64,000 nt of DNA from RUG100 sp050953425 (GTDB lineage Bacteria > Bacillota > Clostridia > Peptostreptococcales > Anaerovoracaceae), in NCBI GenBank assembly GCA_050953425.1, contig JBMNMQ010000002.1, positions 62,001-126,000 on the forward strand, written 5' to 3'. A program made the position numbers and the translations under genes. The notes beneath the pieces are model-generated. The model was not told the origin of the DNA and ran no database searches. It worked only from the letters and a program-made list of their open reading frames with translations. This document shows positions 54,395-61,681 of the stretch, piece after piece (within the stretch, counting starts at the first letter, position 1; each line of letters starts with the position of its first letter).

Positions 54395-54416
54395 AGTCAG
54401 GCTCCGGAGCCTGACT
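54395..54416. repeat. Perfect 22-bp palindrome
   Basis: AGTCAGGCTCC-GGAGCCTGACT without a spacer. It may be a cruciform-forming or operator site; no T tract follows, so it is not a standard terminator. Confidence 0.6.
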
Positions 54417-54508
54417 CCGCGCTGCCGCAGGTCTTGAATTGACGGTAAAATGTTATTGTAATTTTGTATCAGAAACCATCTGATCAAAGAGAAAGAAGAG
54501 AAACGACA

Positions 54509-55498
54509 ATGGACTATCCGATTCTCGGACAGACCGGCATCCAGGTATCGCGCATCGGCATGGGCGTGCTGGAGGTCGGCCGCACACAGCTCAACATGTC
54601 GATCCCCGACAGTGCCTCTCTGATCCGCTATGCCATGGATCTGGGCATCAGCTTTTTCGATACCGCCGAATACTACGAAACCTATCCGCATCTGCGCGCT
54701 GCTCTGCGGGGCGATTATCGCACCACGCTGCGCGATGGTTCGGGCCGGCACATTGAGCCGGTCATTGCCAGCAAGAGCCTGACGCTGAGTGCCGCCGGCA
54801 TGGAAGCGGCCATCGAGGAAGCGCGGCGGGAACTGGATCGCGATGTCATCGATATTTTTCTCCTGCACGAAGTACGCGTGCACGGTGATTTTGCCGCCCG
54901 CATCGGCGCCTGGGAAGCACTGCAGCAGGCCAAGGCGGACGGACGTGTCCGCGCCATCGGTGTATCCACCCACCATATCGATGTCGCCGAAGCGATGGTC
55001 GATGTGCCGGAATGCGATATCGTCTTCCCGCTGATCAATAAATTCGGTCTCGGCATCCGCCGCGGCGATGAGCCCGGCAGCGCCGACGAGATGGCCGCAG
55101 CGATCGCTGCCCTCGCAAAGCGCGGCAAAGGTGTCTTCGCGATGAAAGCGTTCGGCGGCGGCAATCTGACCGGGCATTACATCGAATGTCTCGATTATGT
55201 GAACGAACTGCCCGGTGTCGACAGTCTGATGCTCGGCTTCGGCCGCCCCGGGGAAATTCTCGATGCCGTCCACTACATCGAGGGCCGGCTGCCGGAGAAC
55301 TACCAGCCCGATATCAGCAAGAAGCGAATCCATATCGATCCCGGCGACTGCGAGGCTTGCGGAGCATGTATCAAGCGCTGCCCCAACCACGCCATCGCCT
55401 TCAACGAATCCGGCATTGCCGCCGTCAACCACGATGTCTGTCTGACCTGCGGCTACTGTGCCCCGGTCTGCCCGGTGCGCGCGATCATCCTCTACTGA
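54509..55498 (+). CDS. Aldo/keto reductase with C-terminal 2[4Fe-4S] ferredoxin domain
   Basis: A 329-residue fusion. Residues 1-265 form an aldo/keto reductase barrel with the catalytic tetrad visible as D and Y in FFDTAEYYETYP, K in VIASKS and H in IFLLHEV. Residues 275-329 hold two 4Fe-4S motifs, CEACGACIKRCPNHAI and CLTCGYCAPVCPVRAI. Such AKR-ferredoxin proteins are frequent in strict anaerobes; electrons probably pass from ferredoxin or the clusters to a carbonyl substrate, which is unknown. ATG 54509 has AGAAGAGA upstream. It is a single plus-strand gene between minus-strand operons. Confidence 0.9.
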   Translation: MDYPILGQTGIQVSRIGMGVLEVGRTQLNMSIPDSASLIRYAMDLGISFFDTAEYYETYPHLRAALRGDYRTTLRDGSGRHIEPVIASKSLTLSAAGMEAAIEEARRELDRDVIDIFLLHEVRVHGDFAARIGAWEALQQAKADGRVRAIGVSTHHIDVAEAMVDVPECDIVFPLINKFGLGIRRGDEPGSADEMAAAIAALAKRGKGVFAMKAFGGGNLTGHYIECLDYVNELPGVDSLMLGFGRPGEILDAVHYIEGRLPENYQPDISKKRIHIDPGDCEACGACIKRCPNHAIAFNESGIAAVNHDVCLTCGYCAPVCPVRAIILY

Positions 55499-55560
55499 AA
55501 AACGGATGTACCGCCGAAATTGCAAACTCGATATCCGGCGGCTTCCATGCAAAGTCAGCA

Positions 55561-55590
55561 AAAGAGCCGCAGATCCGCGGCTCTTCGTGT
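55561..55590 (+). terminator. Bidirectional terminator between the aldo/keto reductase and nifU genes
   Basis: AAAGAGCCGC and GCGGCTCTT pair around a six-base loop; the plus strand continues into a T-rich tract, and the reverse strand into TTTTG. Confidence 0.75.
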
Positions 55591-55753
55591 TTCTTTCATA
55601 GTATGTCAGCGGCGACGTCACCGGCTGTTCTGCCGCCGGCTGCCTGCAGGTTCTGCAGTCAACCGGCTGCTGCGGCAGTTTTCCTGCTTTCCCGATCATG
55701 CGGCACTGTCTGTCTGCGCTTCCTGCCGTCTTCAGGCCGGCGCGGCAGTTTTC

Positions 55754-56194
55754 CTATGCGTCCGGTTCGTCCTCGTCATCGGCATCCGGATCAAAGCCGT
55801 CGAGCGCGTCGTAATGCTTGCCGTGCTTTTTCGCGTAGTCGTAGATCGCAGATTTTATCGCGTGGCTGGCCAGTACACTGCAGTGCAGCTTGATGTCGGG
55901 CAGGCCGCCGAGTTCGTCGACGATCTGCTGGTTGGTCACTTTCAATGCGTCCTCGACCTTTTTGCCGATGATCATGTCGGTGGCCATCGAAGAGCTGGCG
56001 ATCGCGCTTCCGCAGCCGAAAGTTTTGAACTTGGCGTCGGTGATCACGTCGTTGTCATCGACCGTGATCGAGATTTTCATCATATCGCCGCAGACCGGGC
56101 TGCCGTATGTGCCCTCGCCGTCGGCATTTTCTATTTCGCCTACATTGTGCGGATTGAGGAAGTGCTCCATCACCGTATCATTATACATTGCCAT
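55754..56194 (-). CDS. nifU: Iron-sulfur cluster scaffold protein NifU/IscU
   Basis: A 146-residue IscU-type scaffold. The three cluster cysteines are C35 in GSPVCGDMM, C61 in FGCGSAIASSS and C105 in LHCSVLA, with D37 beside the first. The C-terminal 15 residues are an Asp/Glu-rich tail. It lies one base after iscS, and the pair forms a two-gene Fe-S assembly operon, the typical clostridial set without iscA or hscBA. GGATGGAAA precedes ATG 56194. Confidence 0.94.
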   Translation of the reverse strand: MAMYNDTVMEHFLNPHNVGEIENADGEGTYGSPVCGDMMKISITVDDNDVITDAKFKTFGCGSAIASSSMATDMIIGKKVEDALKVTNQQIVDELGGLPDIKLHCSVLASHAIKSAIYDYAKKHGKHYDALDGFDPDADDEDEPDA

Positions 56195-56195
56195 T

Positions 56196-57368
56196 TTATT
56201 TCCATCCTTTCTCTTTGTTGACGGAAGAGATCGCGCGCAGCCGCGGTACGATTTCCCTCAATGCCTCGACCACATAGTCGATATCTTCCCGGGTGGTAAA
56301 GTCGCCGACGGTAAACCTGATGGTACCGTGTATCATCTCCGTCGGGACGCCCAGCGCCGACAGCACATGGCTCGGCGAGAGGCTGGAACTGCTGCAGGCA
56401 GATCCCGTGGAGACGTAGATGCCCTTCTGATTGAGCAGCAGAAGGATTGACTCTCCTTCAATATATTCAAAGGTAATGTTCGCATTGCCCGGATGGCGAT
56501 GTTCCATCGAGCCGTTGACATAGGTGTCCTCGATTTCGTTCGTCACCCGCTCGACCAGGTAATCGCGCAGTTCGCTGACCCGGCTGACATGGTTGTCGAA
56601 ATTTTCCTGGGCCAGCTGCGCCGCCTTGCCGAAGCCGACGATGCCGGCGAGGTTTTCCGTCCCCGCCCGGTGCTTGGATTCCTGCGCACCGCCGTGGATG
56701 AAATTGCTGATTTTCGTGCCCTTTCTGATATAGAGGGCGCCGATGCCCTTGGGTCCGTAGATCTTGTGCCCGGACAGCGACATCAGATCGACGCCGAGTT
56801 CCTTGACGTCGCAGTTGACGTTGCCGAGCGCCTGCACGGCGTCGGTGTGGAAGAGAACGCCGTGCCGATGCGCGATCTCCGCCAGCTTCTTGATATCCTG
56901 CACCGTGCCGACTTCGTTGTTCACGTACATAATGGAAGCGAGCACTGTCTTGTCGGTGATCGCCGCCTCGAATTCTTCCGGCGAAACAAAGCCTTCTCCG
57001 TCCACCGGGAGGAACGTAAAGTCGGTGCCGCGCTTCTGCATGAAGTTGGCGGTGTGGATGATGGCGTGATGTTCAATCAGCGAAGTGATGACGTGGTTCC
57101 CCTTTTTCGCCATCGCATCGGTGACGCCGAACAGCGCCCAGTTGTCCGACTCGGAGCCGCAGGAAGTAAAGAATACTTCGCTGGGATCGGCGTTGATCAG
57201 ATCCGCCACGCGCTGCCGTGCCGTGACGATGGCCTGCTTGGAATAAGCTGCGATGTCATATAAGCTCGATGGATTGCCGTAGTGTTCCGAAAAATACGGC
57301 AGCATTTCGTCGAGCACTTCTTTTTTCACCGGCGTGGTTGCCGAATAATCCAGATATACTTCTCTCAT
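56196..57368 (-). CDS. iscS: Cysteine desulfurase IscS/NifS
   Basis: A 390-residue PLP enzyme that takes sulfur from cysteine for Fe-S cluster assembly and tRNA thiolation. The PLP lysine is K202 in SLSGHKIYGPKG. The catalytic loop cysteine is C325 in STGSACSSSS, typical of group I (IscS/NifS) enzymes. EHHAIIH and the N-terminal YLDYSATTP segment agree. It precedes nifU in the operon. No iscR gene is adjacent. A TATAAT -10 box lies 37-42 bases upstream of the start, and AAAGGAG precedes ATG 57368. Confidence 0.96.
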   Translation of the reverse strand: MREVYLDYSATTPVKKEVLDEMLPYFSEHYGNPSSLYDIAAYSKQAIVTARQRVADLINADPSEVFFTSCGSESDNWALFGVTDAMAKKGNHVITSLIEHHAIIHTANFMQKRGTDFTFLPVDGEGFVSPEEFEAAITDKTVLASIMYVNNEVGTVQDIKKLAEIAHRHGVLFHTDAVQALGNVNCDVKELGVDLMSLSGHKIYGPKGIGALYIRKGTKISNFIHGGAQESKHRAGTENLAGIVGFGKAAQLAQENFDNHVSRVSELRDYLVERVTNEIEDTYVNGSMEHRHPGNANITFEYIEGESILLLLNQKGIYVSTGSACSSSSLSPSHVLSALGVPTEMIHGTIRFTVGDFTTREDIDYVVEALREIVPRLRAISSVNKEKGWK

Positions 57369-57404
57369 GGTCGGTTTCTCCTTTAATTGTTATCGGTTGA
57401 TCGC

Positions 57405-57410
57405 ATTATA
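57405..57410 (-). promoter_or_regulatory. -10 box of iscS-nifU
   Basis: TATAAT on the reverse strand; the -35 region is poorly conserved, which may leave room for a regulator. Confidence 0.45.
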
Positions 57411-57452
57411 CCACCATTTTACTGGGAATAAACACGTCGGCTTCATTTTTCG

Positions 57453-57692
57453 TCAGTTTTTTCTTCCTTTTTTCGTTTCGTTGTCTTTTTCCATTTTTTC
57501 GCGTTCTTCCGGCGTCAGGTCCTCGACAAAGTGAACCCGGTCGAGGCGGTCGCGGACATTCTGCTTGACAGCGTCGATGTACAGCCGGCGCAGCATTTCC
57601 CGTTCCCGTACCTCGTCATCGGTCAACCCCTCGGCAGTGCGGGCCTTGGCCGCCAGTTCATTGATACGTGCAATCTGTTCTTTGGTAATCAT
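57453..57692 (-). CDS. DUF896 family protein
   Basis: A 79-residue DUF896 (YnzC/UPF0291) protein of unknown function. Family features are the N-terminal RINELAAKARTAEGLTDDEV followed by EREMLRRLYIDAVKQNVRDRL, a helical hairpin seen in B. subtilis YnzC, followed by VHFVEDLTPEE and a basic tail (ETKKGRKN). In B. subtilis one member of this family is SOS-induced; no LexA box is seen here. It is a single-gene unit with a good promoter, and GGAGATG precedes ATG 57692. Confidence 0.88.
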   Translation of the reverse strand: MITKEQIARINELAAKARTAEGLTDDEVREREMLRRLYIDAVKQNVRDRLDRVHFVEDLTPEEREKMEKDNETKKGRKN

Positions 57693-57718
57693 ATCGTCAT
57701 CTCCTTGCGTGATTCAGT

Positions 57719-57748
57719 ATTATACATCATGCGGCAATCTCCCGTCAA
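57719..57748 (-). promoter_or_regulatory. Sigma-A promoter of the DUF896 gene
   Basis: TTGACG (57748-57743) and TATAAT (57724-57719) on the reverse strand with an 18-bp spacer. Confidence 0.75.
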
Positions 57749-57755
57749 CGAAAAC

Positions 57756-57985
57756 GCCGGGCCAGGCAAAACCGCACGAAAAGGCACAAACGCCGGACCA
57801 GATGAAACCGCACGAAAAGGCAGTAACGCCGGACCAGATGAAACCGCACGAAAAGGCAGTAACACCGAGTCAGGCGAAGCTGCATGAAAATACATAACGC
57901 CGGGTCAGACGCATACCGGCAGCCGAACCGGACTCGTACCGGACGCCGGGCCAGACGTATACCGGCCGCCGGATCAGATGCACTC
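57756..57985. repeat. 36-bp tandem repeat with degenerating copies
   Basis: Units at 57756-57791, 57792-57827 and 57828-57863 are nearly identical (GCCGGACCAGATGAAACCGC plus 16 bases); the second and third are exact copies. Weaker copies continue to about 57985. The array starts seven bases upstream of the DUF896 -35 box. Confidence 0.9.
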
Positions 57986-58162
57986 CAGTCGTGTATCGAC
58001 GGCTGGCAAAAATGGTCAAAGAGGCGCCGCCGCAGCGGCACCCCTCTGATCCGGAATATGAAATTGGAGTTAGGAATAGCTCTGTCGTATGCTGTCGTAC
58101 CCTGTCATGATGTATCACGGGCCGTCATGGTGTATGCTCCTCACTCCTCCGCCGGCAGCGTC

Positions 58163-60130
58163 TCAGCGGCGTGCGCGCAGCACCGTGAAGACCGCCGTGA
58201 TGCCGCCCGCCGTCAGCAGCAGGAGCAGATAGGACAGGGGGAACGAATCGGACGTACGCGGTGCGCTGCCGGCTGCCGCCGTTTTATAAGCGGCTGCCTT
58301 CGTCCCGGTCGCTTTGCCGTCCTTCTTTTCCCTGTCGTCCTTTTCCCCGGGGCCGCCCGGATCGGACGTCTGCACGGCGGTCATCACGGCATCGTCGGTA
58401 ACCTTATCGACGTCGGCGGCTTCCGCCGAGGCGGTGTTCGGGGTGTCCCGATCCGCCGCTTCGGCGCCGATCCGGGCCGCAAAGGTAACGCGCACCTCCT
58501 CTCCCCTGCTCAGCTGCGGCACCTTCAGCACCCAGCCGTTGTCCACATTGGTCAGCTTGTATTCCTCGATGCCTTCGACCCTGATCGTTTCCTCGTCGCA
58601 GACCAGATAATCCGGCAGCGAGATGTCCTGAATCACGACGTCGTGTGCGGTCGCATTTTCCGCCGTCTGCCGGACCAGGATCGTATAGACCGCATCCTCT
58701 CCGACCTTCCACTGATAATGATCGACCTCCTTGTCGATCTGCAGCTGCGGCGGCACATAACGGGTTCGAACCGCGTTGCTGCTGTGACGCATATTGTTGA
58801 TGACGCTGTACGCGGTATTTTCGATCTCCGCTGCGTCATCGCCGATATACTCCTTCAGGTCATAGCCGTCCCGTATTTTAGCATCGATATCGAGTGAATA
58901 CAGACGGCCGTAAAAAGCGCTTGTCTCCGTATTCCGCGCCCTGGCGACGACGCGCTGGTCTTCGACGGTGATGTCAAAGCCGGCGCTGAGATCCTCCCCG
59001 TCCTCGCCGCTGACGCGGACGGCAACCGGCTCCAGACACGGGTCGAGTTCATCCTCGAGACGGAAATCGGTGAAGTACGAGGCTTCGCTGTATCCGCTCG
59101 GCACGTTCTGCCGCACATGATAGGTATAGAGTTCGTCGCGCTGCTGCAGCGTGTTTTCGCGCACCTGCCGTTCATCGCTGTCACTGATCGTCTTGACCGG
59201 CACCGGCGGTTCCACCGGTGCCATCGTATTGGCGTAATAGCCGAAGTGCGCCCAGGTTGTCACCCGGTCCGCATCATTGAGATGCGAAGAGCCGAAGAGG
59301 TATGTCATCGAGCTCGCCTTAAATGTCGCGCCGACCGCGTAATCCGGTGAATTGGTATCGTCCTCGTCCTCATTCGTGTAATGGAAGACGTGGTAGCCGC
59401 CGCTGCGTCCATAGCACAGCCTGGAGGAAGCTGTCACATACTGTTTGACGGTTTTCGCCGCTTCAAAGCCGACATACTGCTGGGCATCGACGTCGTTGAA
59501 CGTGAAATTGCCGCTGGCCTCATACGGTTCCTCGGTGCCCGCCCTGGTGTAATCGACGCGCATCTTCACCTCCAGCGTTCCCCAGATGTTGAAATTCGGC
59601 TTGAGGCTGCCGCTGCATTCGAGAAACGCGTAGGCCGGATCATCGACGGCCTTCCAGTCGCTGAGCGTGATTTTGACGTCGATCATGTCGTACTGCCCGG
59701 TTTTCGTGTTGTAAATGCGGTAATTGGTGCCCTGCCAGCCGACACTGCCCTTTGCCGCCCGGCGCAGATTAAAGGCCAGGTAGCGGCTGCGATCCGGCAT
59801 CTTAGCGCCGGAGCCGTAGACCGTGTCGATAAAGGTGAAGGCATCGCGGTCCTGCTTTCCGAACGGCGTGATCTTCGTCTCGCTCGTCGCCGTCGGATAA
59901 AAGCCGTACTGTGCCGCCACTTTGAAGCCGCCGCCGGTCAGCCATCCGGAGTATTCTCCTCCGGCACTGCGAAAGGCCGCCTCGCCGCTGCCGCCTTGGC
60001 GCACCGGTTCCGTGGGCAGAGTGGTTCCCGCCGACGCTGTCCAGATCAGCAGCAGCGGCAGCAGCGCCGCCAGCAGCAGACGCAGAAAAAACTTCTTTCT
60101 CGTGTTCCCGTTCCATATTGTCGCGTTCAT
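58163..60130 (-). CDS. Cell-surface protein with DUF11-like repeats and C-terminal sorting-like signal
   Basis: A 655-residue exported protein. Residues 10-35 form a signal peptide (KKFFLRLLLAALLPLLLIWT then ASA). The central part is beta-rich, with no clear enzyme motif. Residues 330-580 resemble isopeptide-forming/DUF11 adhesin domains (YTYHVRQNVPSGYSEASYF, LQIDKEVDHYQWKVGEDAVY). A charged Lys/Asp/Gly-rich linker precedes the C-terminus: APRTSDSF, a hydrophobic helix (PLSYLLLLLTAGGITAVFTV) and a basic end (LRARR). This is a sortase-type layout with a variant PRTSD-like motif instead of LPxTG. It starts 53 bases after the comEA stop with AAAGGAG upstream. Probably an adhesin or pilin-like wall protein. 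Confidence 0.8.
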   Translation of the reverse strand: MNATIWNGNTRKKFFLRLLLAALLPLLLIWTASAGTTLPTEPVRQGGSGEAAFRSAGGEYSGWLTGGGFKVAAQYGFYPTATSETKITPFGKQDRDAFTFIDTVYGSGAKMPDRSRYLAFNLRRAAKGSVGWQGTNYRIYNTKTGQYDMIDVKITLSDWKAVDDPAYAFLECSGSLKPNFNIWGTLEVKMRVDYTRAGTEEPYEASGNFTFNDVDAQQYVGFEAAKTVKQYVTASSRLCYGRSGGYHVFHYTNEDEDDTNSPDYAVGATFKASSMTYLFGSSHLNDADRVTTWAHFGYYANTMAPVEPPVPVKTISDSDERQVRENTLQQRDELYTYHVRQNVPSGYSEASYFTDFRLEDELDPCLEPVAVRVSGEDGEDLSAGFDITVEDQRVVARARNTETSAFYGRLYSLDIDAKIRDGYDLKEYIGDDAAEIENTAYSVINNMRHSSNAVRTRYVPPQLQIDKEVDHYQWKVGEDAVYTILVRQTAENATAHDVVIQDISLPDYLVCDEETIRVEGIEEYKLTNVDNGWVLKVPQLSRGEEVRVTFAARIGAEAADRDTPNTASAEAADVDKVTDDAVMTAVQTSDPGGPGEKDDREKKDGKATGTKAAAYKTAAAGSAPRTSDSFPLSYLLLLLTAGGITAVFTVLRARR

Positions 60131-60183
60131 AATGCTCCTTTCTTTCTTTCACATCTGCAATGTTCTATTCCCATCCACAGCCG

Positions 60184-60915
60184 TCAGATCGTGATGAAAT
60201 CCTTCAGCTTTTCATATGTCTTGTCGCCGATGCCGCTGACCTCCTTGATGGCTTCGATGTTCGGAAATCTGCCGTTCTGCTCGCGGTAAGCGATGATCTT
60301 CTCCGCCGTCACCGGCCCGACGCCGTTGAGCGTCTGCAGTTCGGTGCTGTCGGCGGTATTGATGTTGACGCGTGCCGAACTGGAAGCCGAACCGGATGCT
60401 CCCGAACCGGAAGAGCCGGCAGAACCGCCGGCTGCACTGTCCGCGGAGCCGCCGCCCGATCCGCTGCCGCCGGAACCGGCCGCATTGCCGGAGGAACCGC
60501 CCGACACGCCCGCATTGTTTTCACCTTTGGCTGGTATATAGATTTTTTCGCCGTCGCTGACCTTAGCTGCCCGGTTGATGCCGCTGAGATCGGCATTGCC
60601 CGTCAGACCGCCGGCGGCCTCGATGGCATCGGCAATCCGGCTGTCCGCAGCCAGCTCCACGACCTGCGGTTCCTTGACCTGGCCGCCGACATCGACGACG
60701 ACGGTTTTCGGTTCTGTCTGCCGATCGGCCGCCTGCTCCGCTTCGGACCGCACCGTGCCGCGGTCATCGCGCTCAATTTTCATTTCCCGGCCGTCATCGC
60801 CGGTACGAAACAAAAAGACGAAAACCGCGGCTGCCGCGATGGCGATGATGATCGCCCGCTTCAGCAGTCGTTTGCGGTTGGCGTAGAGATATTCTCGGGT
60901 GATGTGACCTGCCAT
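60184..60915 (-). CDS. comEA: ComEA-type DNA-binding competence protein
   Basis: A 243-residue membrane-anchored DNA receptor. A single N-terminal helix (about 20-37) is followed by an SLBB domain (about 72-130: VVVDVGGQVKEPQVVELA, RIADAIEAAGGL). A Ser/Gly-rich linker (135-178) leads to the helix-hairpin-helix DNA-binding domain (VNINTADSTELQTLNGVGPV, ending in SGIGDKTYEKLKDFITI). ComEA binds incoming double-stranded DNA outside the membrane. No comEC is in the window. The promoter overlaps a strong inverted repeat, so expression looks regulated. Confidence 0.93.
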   Translation of the reverse strand: MAGHITREYLYANRKRLLKRAIIIAIAAAAVFVFLFRTGDDGREMKIERDDRGTVRSEAEQAADRQTEPKTVVVDVGGQVKEPQVVELAADSRIADAIEAAGGLTGNADLSGINRAAKVSDGEKIYIPAKGENNAGVSGGSSGNAAGSGGSGSGGGSADSAAGGSAGSSGSGASGSASSSARVNINTADSTELQTLNGVGPVTAEKIIAYREQNGRFPNIEAIKEVSGIGDKTYEKLKDFITI

Positions 60916-60926
60916 AGCACGTTCCT

Positions 60927-60962
60927 CCTTCGCTGTAAATTACCATAATTTTACAGTGAAGG
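60927..60962. promoter_or_regulatory. Inverted repeat over the comEA -10 region (candidate operator)
   Basis: CCTTCGCTGTAAA (60927-60939) and TTTACAGTGAAGG (60950-60962) are 13-bp arms with one mismatch around a 10-bp centre. The right arm includes part of the -10 box and the left arm borders the ribosome binding site. Confidence 0.6.
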
Positions 60963-60977
60963 AGCGTGCCCTGTCAA
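60948..60977 (-). promoter_or_regulatory. Sigma-A promoter of comEA
   Basis: TTGACA (60977-60972, overlapping the upstream stop codon) and TAAAAT preceded by TG (60953-60948) on the reverse strand, 18 bp apart. Confidence 0.7.
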
Positions 60978-61681
60978 TCGACGCCGGCAGGCGCCGGAGA
61001 AGTTCCGGCAAAATAGATATTCCGTCTCAGAATTTCAACGTTTTCGCGCTCCCAGGGAAGATCGGCCCAGGACAGAAAAGCGCGCAGCAGGAGCTCCGGA
61101 TTGAGGTTTGACTGACTTCCGGCGTCCAACGTGGTTGACAGGAAAAGTTTGTCGTCCGCCTGATAGACGGTCAGCTCGCGAATGCGGCCGCGAATGTCGA
61201 TCGCCTCTGCTTCCGCCTTCTGTTTCTTCTTTCTGCGTCGGCGCGGCGGCCGCTCTGCCATGATCGTATCGCGGGCGAGAAAGGCCTCGGCATCCTCGGG
61301 TGTCAGATGTCGACCGGCCGGCAGCGTCACCGCGATAATATACGACGCGGCCCGGCAGCGGCTGGCCAGCGTCTTTTTGCCATCTTTTTTCCTGCAGGTG
61401 ATCAGACGGATTCCCTCCGGCATGACGGCCTGCAGCCGTTCCCGAATCGTGTCCGGTTCGTACTCCGCATGGGTCTTGAAATCTATCCACTCGCAGATCG
61501 AAGTGCAGCCGAGCGGCAGCGGCAGCGCCGCGCTCATGCGCGGATGCGGGTTGAAGCCGTGTGAATAGACGAGGTCGACGCCGGCGCGCTTGAAGGCGCG
61601 GCGGAAGAGGCGCATCAGATCGAGATGCGAGGTGTATTTGATTTCTCCCTCTTTGGCAAACTGCAGTTCATAGCTTGGCAT
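60974..61681 (-). CDS. DUF2344 (TIGR03936 family) protein
   Basis: A 235-residue DUF2344 protein, a family almost always encoded next to, or fused with, a TIGR03960 radical SAM protein. The conserved N-terminus is YELQFAKEGEIKYTSHLDLM followed by RLFRRAF and YSHGFNPHPRMSAALPLPLG. A basic segment (PPRRRRKKKQKAEAEA) splits the C-terminal half. The function is unknown; an RNA or ribosome role is often suggested because the pair precedes rng and ribosomal genes. Here those are replaced downstream by comEA. ATG 61681 has GGAGG upstream and overlaps the radical SAM gene by 14 bases. Confidence 0.88.
   Translation of the reverse strand: MPSYELQFAKEGEIKYTSHLDLMRLFRRAFKRAGVDLVYSHGFNPHPRMSAALPLPLGCTSICEWIDFKTHAEYEPDTIRERLQAVMPEGIRLITCRKKDGKKTLASRCRAASYIIAVTLPAGRHLTPEDAEAFLARDTIMAERPPRRRRKKKQKAEAEAIDIRGRIRELTVYQADDKLFLSTTLDAGSQSNLNPELLLRAFLSWADLPWERENVEILRRNIYFAGTSPAPAGVD

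Larger units (their letters stand above)
54022..54508. other. Intergenic between divergent alaS and the aldo/keto reductase gene
   Basis: 487 bases holding the alaS promoter, a degenerate repeat (54096-54185), a 22-bp palindrome (54395-54416) and a weak promoter for the reductase gene (TTGACG at 54439-54444). No gene was recognised. Confidence 0.6.
57693..58162. other. Intergenic with tandem repeat array
   Basis: 470 bases holding the DUF896 promoter and the 36-bp repeats that begin just upstream of it. The rest has no recognisable gene or terminator. Confidence 0.65.

Noticed and set aside
57756..57985. Possible CRISPR array
   Set aside because: The 36-bp units are directly adjacent with no spacers, and no cas gene is present.
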